Source: Methanobrevibacter sp. (GTDB taxonomy: Archaea; Methanobacteriota; Methanobacteria; Methanobacteriales; Methanobacteriaceae). From it: a stretch of 39,427 nucleotides of DNA. The stretch is taken from NCBI RefSeq assembly GCF_017447225.1, contig NZ_JAFSNZ010000050.1, positions 1-39,427 of the forward strand. The letters are read 5' to 3'. The position numbers and the translations under genes were made by a program. The notes below the pieces were generated by a model, which searched no databases, was not told where the DNA came from, and saw only the letters and a list, made by a program, of their open reading frames with translations. This document shows, in pieces, positions 33,991 through 39,427 of the stretch. Positions within the stretch are counted from its first letter, which is position 1, and every line of letters starts with the position of its first letter.

Positions 33991-35352
33991 CTATTTAAAA
34001 TAGCTTCTGTGTTTTTTAAGATAGTAATTGATGTAGATGTATCCGATTAGAGAACCGACGGCCATTCCGCTAACCAGACCTGCATAAATTCCAATATCTC
34101 CAAGTCCAAATATGAATCCGAACAATCCTGCGAAAATCACTTCAAGAATAAATGATCTGAGCACTGTCAGAACAAGGGATATTGTTCCTTTTCCCATACT
34201 TTGGAACAGATTTCCGGCCATTACTCCCAAAGGCATCAACAGTACAAAGAAACATAATATGCGCAATGCATCCACAACTCTTGGAGCCAAAACGGAACTG
34301 TCTGTGGAATATGAAAATATAAAAGACAACGGCTCTGCAAAGACAAAGAAGAATGCACAGATGATAACTGAGGATATCAGACCCAGTTTCACACCATAAT
34401 TGAGTGCTGTTTTCATGTTATCGTAATTACGGGCACCGTAGGCCGCTCCGCCCACTGTAAGCGCAGCTATTCCGATACCGATCATCGGTGCAATTCCGAC
34501 TGAAACCAGTCTCCATGTGGCTGTATATGCTGCCACGGCAACTGTTCCGGCAAGTATCGTCAGCCAATAGTTCATAAGAATTGATACGAATGATATGATG
34601 AACTGTTCCAGGCTTGCCGGTATTCCCACAACCAGAATGTCCTTATATATTGTCAGATTGGTTTTGTATTCGCTCATCCTGATTTCAAGAAAGCTGTCTT
34701 TTTTAACAAACATCCAATAAAGCATTGGAATCATTGATAAGGCACCAGCCAGAACTGTCGCTATTGCAGCTCCGCCTACTCCCAAACCCAATCCGTAAAT
34801 GAATATTGGATCGAGAATCATGTTGATTATTGCAGTCAGCATCAGCGGATATGATGCCCTTTTGATTTCTCCCTGTGACCTGAATATTGCAGCCATCATT
34901 GCCGGGAGAAATATTGAGAAAACTCCTGCAATCACTATGTATCCGTAGGTTAATGCCTCACCAAGCACTTCTTCAGCACCCATAACTAGAAGCAGTTGCC
35001 TTAAAACCAAAATAAGGGCAATTGTTGCAATTACTGTTACGATTATGCTTAACATTATTGAGTGAATTGCACTGTTTCCTGCGCTTTCATAGTCCTCTGC
35101 TCCGATATATCTTGCAATCAGGCTGTTGGAACCTGCTCCAAGTCCGTTTGCAAAACCTACCATTGCCAGAAACAGTGGCGTTACAAATCCCACGGCCGCA
35201 AGAGGTCCCGGACCTAATCCTGCAACCCATATGCCGTCAATGATGTTGTTCATCATCATGAACAGGTTACTTATGATGATTGGCACGGCCAGTTTGTTGA
35301 TCGCCTTTTTCGGATGATTCACGATTAAGTTAATGTCTTCGTTGGCTTCCAT
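33991..35352 (-). CDS. MATE-family efflux transporter
   Basis: A 453-residue membrane protein with twelve predicted helices in two related halves, as in MATE transporters. The N-terminal KLAVPIIISNLFMMMNNIID and the Q/N-rich loops fit the family, as does the second-half RLVSVGIAPMIGIGIAALTVGGAAYGARN. It should export cationic compounds using Na+ or H+. The substrate is unknown. It stands alone, with no ligand-binding regulator gene beside it other than the small ribbon-helix-helix protein. Confidence 0.9.
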   Translation of the reverse strand: MEANEDINLIVNHPKKAINKLAVPIIISNLFMMMNNIIDGIWVAGLGPGPLAAVGFVTPLFLAMVGFANGLGAGSNSLIARYIGAEDYESAGNSAIHSIMLSIIVTVIATIALILVLRQLLLVMGAEEVLGEALTYGYIVIAGVFSIFLPAMMAAIFRSQGEIKRASYPLMLTAIINMILDPIFIYGLGLGVGGAAIATVLAGALSMIPMLYWMFVKKDSFLEIRMSEYKTNLTIYKDILVVGIPASLEQFIISFVSILMNYWLTILAGTVAVAAYTATWRLVSVGIAPMIGIGIAALTVGGAAYGARNYDNMKTALNYGVKLGLISSVIICAFFFVFAEPLSFIFSYSTDSSVLAPRVVDALRILCFFVLLMPLGVMAGNLFQSMGKGTISLVLTVLRSFILEVIFAGLFGFIFGLGDIGIYAGLVSGMAVGSLIGYIYINYYLKKHRSYFK

Positions 35353-35519
35353 AATAATCTACTCATAGATAACTTGTGTCAATGTTTTATATATACTAGT
35401 GACTTTTTTTTATCAAAAATTTCAGAAATTCGCATTTTGACAGCAATTTTTCAATACTTTTATTAATTAATTAGAATATATATTATACTATTATTAATGA
35501 TAATTAGTATGGTGTTTAA

Positions 35520-37061
35520 ATGAGTGAGGATATTAAAAAAACCATTAATGAATTACATATTTATGAAAAGAAACTTTTAAAAGAATTGGAAGCAAATCCT
35601 GAGGCGACTCCTGAAGATATTGCTCAAAATGCTGGTATGGACATCAAATCAGTCATGAGTGCGGCAGGTTCACTTGCTTCAAAAGACATTATTGAAGTTG
35701 ACAAAAAAGTCCAGGAAACCTATTCCCTGACCGATGACGGACTCAAATACGCAGAAGAAGGCCTTCCTGAAAGGAAAATATTGGACGTTCTTGCCAAAAA
35801 GGATCATATTAACATGAAAGATTTGGCAAGCGAAACTGGAATTGATAAAAAAGAGGCCAATATTGCTATCGGATGGCTTCGCCGTAAAAACTGGGCGGAT
35901 ATTGATAAGGGCGTAGTTAACATCACTGATTTCGGTAAGGATTTCGCATCAAAAGTCGATGTTGACGAAAGGGTTCTGGATTATCTCAAAACCAACGCTG
36001 ACGGAGTCAAATTCTTTGCTGACGATTTGATGGATGGTTTTAAAAAGCTCACAGGCAGAAAAAACATTTTAAAAGTTGAAAAAGAAACCTCACACTCTTT
36101 TAAACTATTGCCTAAAGGTGAAGCTATTCTAAAAGAAGGATTCACAATACAGGAACAGGCTACTCAGTTAACACACCAGCAACTAAAAGATGGAGAATGG
36201 AAAAGCTTACAGTACCGTCCGTATGACATCAATGCCGAAGCACCAGTCATATTCGCAGGTAAAAAACATCCTTTAAGGGTAATCATTGATGAGATTCGTG
36301 AAATATTTTTAAACATGGGTTTTTCAGAAGACAACGGCGAATTTGTGGAATCAGCATTCTGGAACTTTGATTCTCTTTTCCAGCCGCAGGACCATGCGGC
36401 CCGTGAAATGCAGGACACATTCTACCTTAAAAATCCGCTGACATGTGACTTGCCTGACGGTGATATAGTCAAACTAACAGCTGAGACTCACGAAACCGGT
36501 GCGGATACAGGTTCTATCGGATGGCAATACAACTGGAGTGAAGACATCGCACGCCAAAGCGTTTTAAGAACCCACACAACCGGGATTTCAACAAAACATC
36601 TATTTGAGCATGAACCTCCAATCAAAATGTTTTCAGTCGGAAGGGTATTCAGAAGAGAAACCTTTGACTATAAGCACTTGCCTGAATTTCACCAGGTTGA
36701 AGGACTTGTCTGCGGTGAAGGAATCAGCTATCAAAATCTTTTAGGAACTTTAAAAGAATTTTATAAAAAATTAGGATTTGAAGTAAGATTCAGACCTGCT
36801 TATTTCCCTTACACTTACTTATCAACAGAAACCGAAATATATCTGGAGGAAAAGGAAAGCTGGATTGAACTTGGAGGATCCGGAATGTTTAGACCGGAAG
36901 TACTTAAACCTCTCGGAATCAATCAGCCTGCACTTGCTTTCGGTTTAGGTATTGAAAGACTGGCCATGATTAGATATGATGTGGCTGACATCCGTATGCT
37001 TTACAAAAGCGACATCAAATGGCTTCGTGAACTGAAACTGGATAATGGAGTGAAATTATAA
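35520..37061 (+). CDS. pheS: Phenylalanine-tRNA ligase alpha subunit
   Basis: A 513-residue archaeal/eukaryotic-type PheS. Residues about 1-200 form winged-helix modules that contact tRNA ([20 protein letters not shown] and similar). The class II catalytic core follows: motif 2 around [12 protein letters not shown], then [12 protein letters not shown], and motif 3 in [11 protein letters not shown]. The beta subunit gene is not in the window. GGTG precedes the ATG. The stop overlaps the start of the exonuclease gene by one base (TAATG). Confidence 0.95.
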   Translation: MSEDIKKTINELHIYEKKLLKELEANPEATPEDIAQNAGMDIKSVMSAAGSLASKDIIEVDKKVQETYSLTDDGLKYAEEGLPERKILDVLAKKDHINMKDLASETGIDKKEANIAIGWLRRKNWADIDKGVVNITDFGKDFASKVDVDERVLDYLKTNADGVKFFADDLMDGFKKLTGRKNILKVEKETSHSFKLLPKGEAILKEGFTIQEQATQLTHQQLKDGEWKSLQYRPYDINAEAPVIFAGKKHPLRVIIDEIREIFLNMGFSEDNGEFVESAFWNFDSLFQPQDHAAREMQDTFYLKNPLTCDLPDGDIVKLTAETHETGADTGSIGWQYNWSEDIARQSVLRTHTTGISTKHLFEHEPPIKMFSVGRVFRRETFDYKHLPEFHQVEGLVCGEGISYQNLLGTLKEFYKKLGFEVRFRPAYFPYTYLSTETEIYLEEKESWIELGGSGMFRPEVLKPLGINQPALAFGLGIERLAMIRYDVADIRMLYKSDIKWLRELKLDNGVKL

Positions 37062-37837
37062 TGGCTGTCAAGTTGCTTTCTTGGAATGTAAATGGAATCA
37101 GAGCAGTTTCCAAAAAAGATGAATTCTGGGATTGGTTTGACAGTACAGATGCGGATATCATTAATTTCCAGGAAGTGAGAGCTACCCAGAAGGATATTCC
37201 AAAGAAATTAGCTGAAGTCGATGAATACGAATCACACTTCAATGAGGCTGAAAAGAAAGGATACAGCGGTGTCGGAACATACTCCAAAATAACTCCCCTC
37301 AATGTCACACGAGGATTGGGAATTGAAGAGCTTGACAGTGAAGGAAGAGTATTAAAAATAGAGTATGATGATTTCATATTGTATAATATTTACTTCCCGA
37401 ACAGCGGAATGAATGCAAAACGTTTGGATTTCAAGGTTGCATTCTGTAACGCTTTATTGGATGAGCTTAAACAGCTTAAAAGTCAGGGCAAAAACCTTGT
37501 AATCACAGGAGACTACAATATTGCTCACCACCCGATTGATGTTTACAATCCTAAAAACTGTGAAGGAAAATCAGGTTATCTTCCTGAAGAGCGTGCATGG
37601 CTTGATGAACTGGAAGAAGCAGGTTTCATTGATACTTTCCGTATGTTTGATGAGGGAGAGAACAATTTCACCTGGTGGAGCTATCGTACCCGTGCCCGTG
37701 AAAGGAATGCCGGTTGGCGACTTGATTATTTCTATGTGAATGAAGAAATTAAAGACAAAGTTAAATCTGCAGAAATTTTAAATGACATTTACGGTTCTGA
37801 CCATTGTCCGGTCACTTTAGAACTTGAATTTGATTAA
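37061..37837 (+). CDS. xth: Exonuclease III family enzyme, Mth212-like
   Basis: A 258-residue AP endonuclease/exonuclease III homologue. Catalytic landmarks are N10-G12 (LSWNVNGIR), E38 (NFQE), Y111/N114 (YFPNSG), D151 (TGDYN), D222 (RLDYF) and the terminal D247-H248 (SDHCPV). Length and numbering coincide with Mth212 of Methanothermobacter, which has D151 and H248 and also cuts DNA directly 5' of uracil using Lys125; a lysine is at position 125 here (RLDFK). A uridine endonuclease role is therefore plausible. Part of a pheS-xth-HAD operon. Confidence 0.92.
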   Translation: MAVKLLSWNVNGIRAVSKKDEFWDWFDSTDADIINFQEVRATQKDIPKKLAEVDEYESHFNEAEKKGYSGVGTYSKITPLNVTRGLGIEELDSEGRVLKIEYDDFILYNIYFPNSGMNAKRLDFKVAFCNALLDELKQLKSQGKNLVITGDYNIAHHPIDVYNPKNCEGKSGYLPEERAWLDELEEAGFIDTFRMFDEGENNFTWWSYRTRARERNAGWRLDYFYVNEEIKDKVKSAEILNDIYGSDHCPVTLELEFD

Positions 37838-37848
37838 AGAGGGTTAAT

Positions 37849-38544
37849 ATGATGAGAAATGATGATGATCGTGTAGTATTTTTTGATGTGGACGATACAT
37901 TATTGGATACTTCCACTTTCGCACAGACTGCAAGAAAAGCAGCTATTGAATTGATGGTAGACAACGGATTGCCTTTGGATAAGGATGAGGCATATGGTGT
38001 TTTAAAAACCATTATCCGTGAAAAAGGATCAAATTACGGCAAGCATTTCAATGTACTGACTCAGGTGGTTTTAGGACATGAAGACCCGATGCTTGTAGCT
38101 TTGGGCATGATTACTTATCATAATGTTAAAATGGCACTTTTAAGGCCATTTGCCGATACTATTGACACGTTAATCTATTTGAAAAGCCAAGGGTATCGTT
38201 TGGCAGTCATATCCAACGGTATCACAATCAAGCAATGGGAAAAACTGGTCCGTCTCAATATATATTCATTTTTCGATGAGGTTATAACTTCAGAAGAGGT
38301 TGGCCATAAAAAGCCGGATAAAATAATCTATGATGTTGCTTTAAGAAAAATGAATGGTGATCCTGAAAAGTCAGTGATGATTGGAAATAAATTCCGTGAA
38401 GATGCCCTAGGTGCCGTAAATGCTGGCATGAGTGCTATTCTTGTCAATTCCGATGTCACCGAAGAGGACAGGCAATACATTAAAAAAGAGCAGCTCGACA
38501 TTACCATCATTGATAACATCGGTGATGTAAATACTATTTTATAA
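37849..38544 (+). CDS. HAD-superfamily hydrolase
   Basis: A 231-residue HAD phosphatase. Motif I is VVFFDVDDTLLDTS with nucleophile Asp; motif II is VISNG; the lysine and motif III are in GHKKPDKIIYD and MIGNKFREDALGA. A helical cap lies between motif I and motif II, as in phosphoglycolate phosphatase and related archaeal proteins. The substrate is unknown; a small phosphate monoester is likely. GAGGG precedes the ATG. Third gene of the pheS operon; its stop touches that of the convergent polB2. Confidence 0.9.
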   Translation: MMRNDDDRVVFFDVDDTLLDTSTFAQTARKAAIELMVDNGLPLDKDEAYGVLKTIIREKGSNYGKHFNVLTQVVLGHEDPMLVALGMITYHNVKMALLRPFADTIDTLIYLKSQGYRLAVISNGITIKQWEKLVRLNIYSFFDEVITSEEVGHKKPDKIIYDVALRKMNGDPEKSVMIGNKFREDALGAVNAGMSAILVNSDVTEEDRQYIKKEQLDITIIDNIGDVNTIL

Positions 38545-39225
38545 TTAGAAAAATGCATCAAGGCTTTGCTGTTTTTCACCGACAGACAAGTCTTGCAAAT
38601 CTTTTTTTGAATAGCCAAGTGATTCCATTATACGTCCGACGGCAGGAATTATCTGGTTATTGACATAATAATCCTTATCATAGTCAACACCTTCACTGTA
38701 TTCATATGGAACTGCCCTTTGGCTTATTGAACCCTTTCCTTTTTTTATTATATACTGTATGATGGTTCCTCGGGATACCTTGATTCCGTGGTCTTCGATT
38801 ATTTGGGCTGCAACCACATGGGGGCCGACCTGTTTGTATTCGCTTAAAGGCTTGTTGATTTGCGTGTGTATGATAAGTTCCTTATTGTCCACTTGTCCTT
38901 TTCTGAGCCTTTTCATAACTTTTTTAACTTCATTGATTGCTTTATCGGAATCCCCTTCCTTAAGCAGAGCCATTAGCACAGCTTCCTGAGTCTGTTTGAC
39001 AATCGGTGCCCAGTCCCTTCTGACCAGTTCAAGTCCCTTAGCTATTATTTCACCGTCTTCAATGACCGCATATCTCTTTTTGGTTACAAAAAATCCCCTT
39101 CTGTAGAATCCTTCATATTCAAGTTCCATGCTTTCAGGTAGTGTTGAATTGAAATCCTTTAAAAACAATTCTGCTTGGGATTTGATTTCAGCTTCTAGTT
39201 CAATCTGTTCTTTTGAATCTTTCAT
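38545..39225 (-). CDS. polB2: DNA polymerase B, small (C-terminal) subunit of the split enzyme
   Basis: About 226 residues corresponding only to the C-terminal part of a family-B DNA polymerase: the end of the palm, with [11 protein letters not shown] (the KxY motif), [15 protein letters not shown], and the thumb, with GPHVVAAQI and [21 protein letters not shown]. In Methanothermobacter the polymerase is likewise divided into a large piece (MTH1208) and a small piece (MTH208, about 223 residues). The last residues QQSLDAFF are a PCNA-interacting motif. ATG 39225 with GGTG 7 nt upstream is preferred over TTG 39231. The large subunit gene is not in the window. Confidence 0.92.
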   Translation of the reverse strand: MKDSKEQIELEAEIKSQAELFLKDFNSTLPESMELEYEGFYRRGFFVTKKRYAVIEDGEIIAKGLELVRRDWAPIVKQTQEAVLMALLKEGDSDKAINEVKKVMKRLRKGQVDNKELIIHTQINKPLSEYKQVGPHVVAAQIIEDHGIKVSRGTIIQYIIKKGKGSISQRAVPYEYSEGVDYDKDYYVNNQIIPAVGRIMESLGYSKKDLQDLSVGEKQQSLDAFF

Positions 39226-39418
39226 ACACAAGCACCATATTATACTTTGACATTAGTATATAAAATAACTTTTCACTGACAACAATATTTACATGTGGGA
39301 ACAATTTTAATGCCTCAGAACAATTTTTTTGCTTATTTAAATGTGGATTACTGTTCAAATGCTCTAGGAATTTATTTTTATACCTTTTTGAATAAAGTAT
39401 TGGTAGAGGTTTGATATT

Positions 39419-39427
39419 ATGAAAACA
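39419..39427 (+). CDS. Start of a gene cut by the window end
   Basis: ATG AAA ACA follows an AGAGGTTTGATATT leader with a good ribosome binding site, and TTTTTATA-like promoter sequence lies about 40 bp upstream. Only three codons are visible, so the product cannot be named. Confidence 0.4.

Noticed and set aside
38545-39225. The polymerase fragment as a degraded pseudogene.
   Set aside because: It has a proper start, ribosome binding site, intact motifs and a PCNA-binding tail, and matches the known split gene of Methanobacteriales.

Overview
The window looks like a piece of a Methanobacteriales chromosome, most likely Methanobrevibacter or a close relative. It is AT-rich with short intergenic spaces, TATA-box promoters and GGTGA/GGAGG-type ribosome binding sites. 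It encodes an archaeal PheS, a short archaeal PurA, a connectase (DUF2121), an ADP-forming acetyl-CoA synthetase and the small subunit of the split family-B DNA polymerase typical of this order. I saw no rRNA, tRNA, CRISPR array, transposase or prophage gene.

Layout. Positions 1-461 hold the end of a gene that starts outside the window. It faces an anchored acidic low-complexity protein (481-2175, minus). A plus-strand run follows: dapL, then two proteins resembling DUF6882 and DUF6891, then an unknown protein (2555-5665). Positions 5764-12380 (minus) form a signalling and polysaccharide unit: two tandem paralogous histidine kinases, a CheY-like response regulator, a membrane glycosyltransferase with a receiver domain fused to its N-terminus, and a small anchored extracellular protein. 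purA and an alpha/beta hydrolase follow.

Positions 14700-24100 hold the most interesting region, a set of sulfur-handling genes: fdhD; larE with a ThiF/HesA-like E1 enzyme (minus); a GMC-type flavoprotein with ferredoxin-like cysteines and a MoaD/ThiS-like carrier; a class II amidotransferase with two different glutamate-cysteine ligase-like enzymes; and an orphan SsuA-like binding protein. Every transcription unit here has a near-identical palindrome, consensus TATAAC-N4-GTTATA, at or near its predicted transcription start. I propose a single regulon for sulfur transfer and gamma-glutamyl thiol chemistry. The flavoprotein gene appears to start at a non-canonical ATT codon.

The rest (24131-39427) is mostly core metabolism and information processing: a DUF447 protein with an unknown partner, ADP-forming acetate-CoA ligase, connectase with an MBL-fold hydrolase, aroC, hemB with a CitG-like protein, a ClC channel, a ribbon-helix-helix antitoxin-like protein, a MATE transporter, pheS with an Mth212-like exonuclease and a HAD hydrolase, and polB2. 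Only the first three codons of the last gene are visible.
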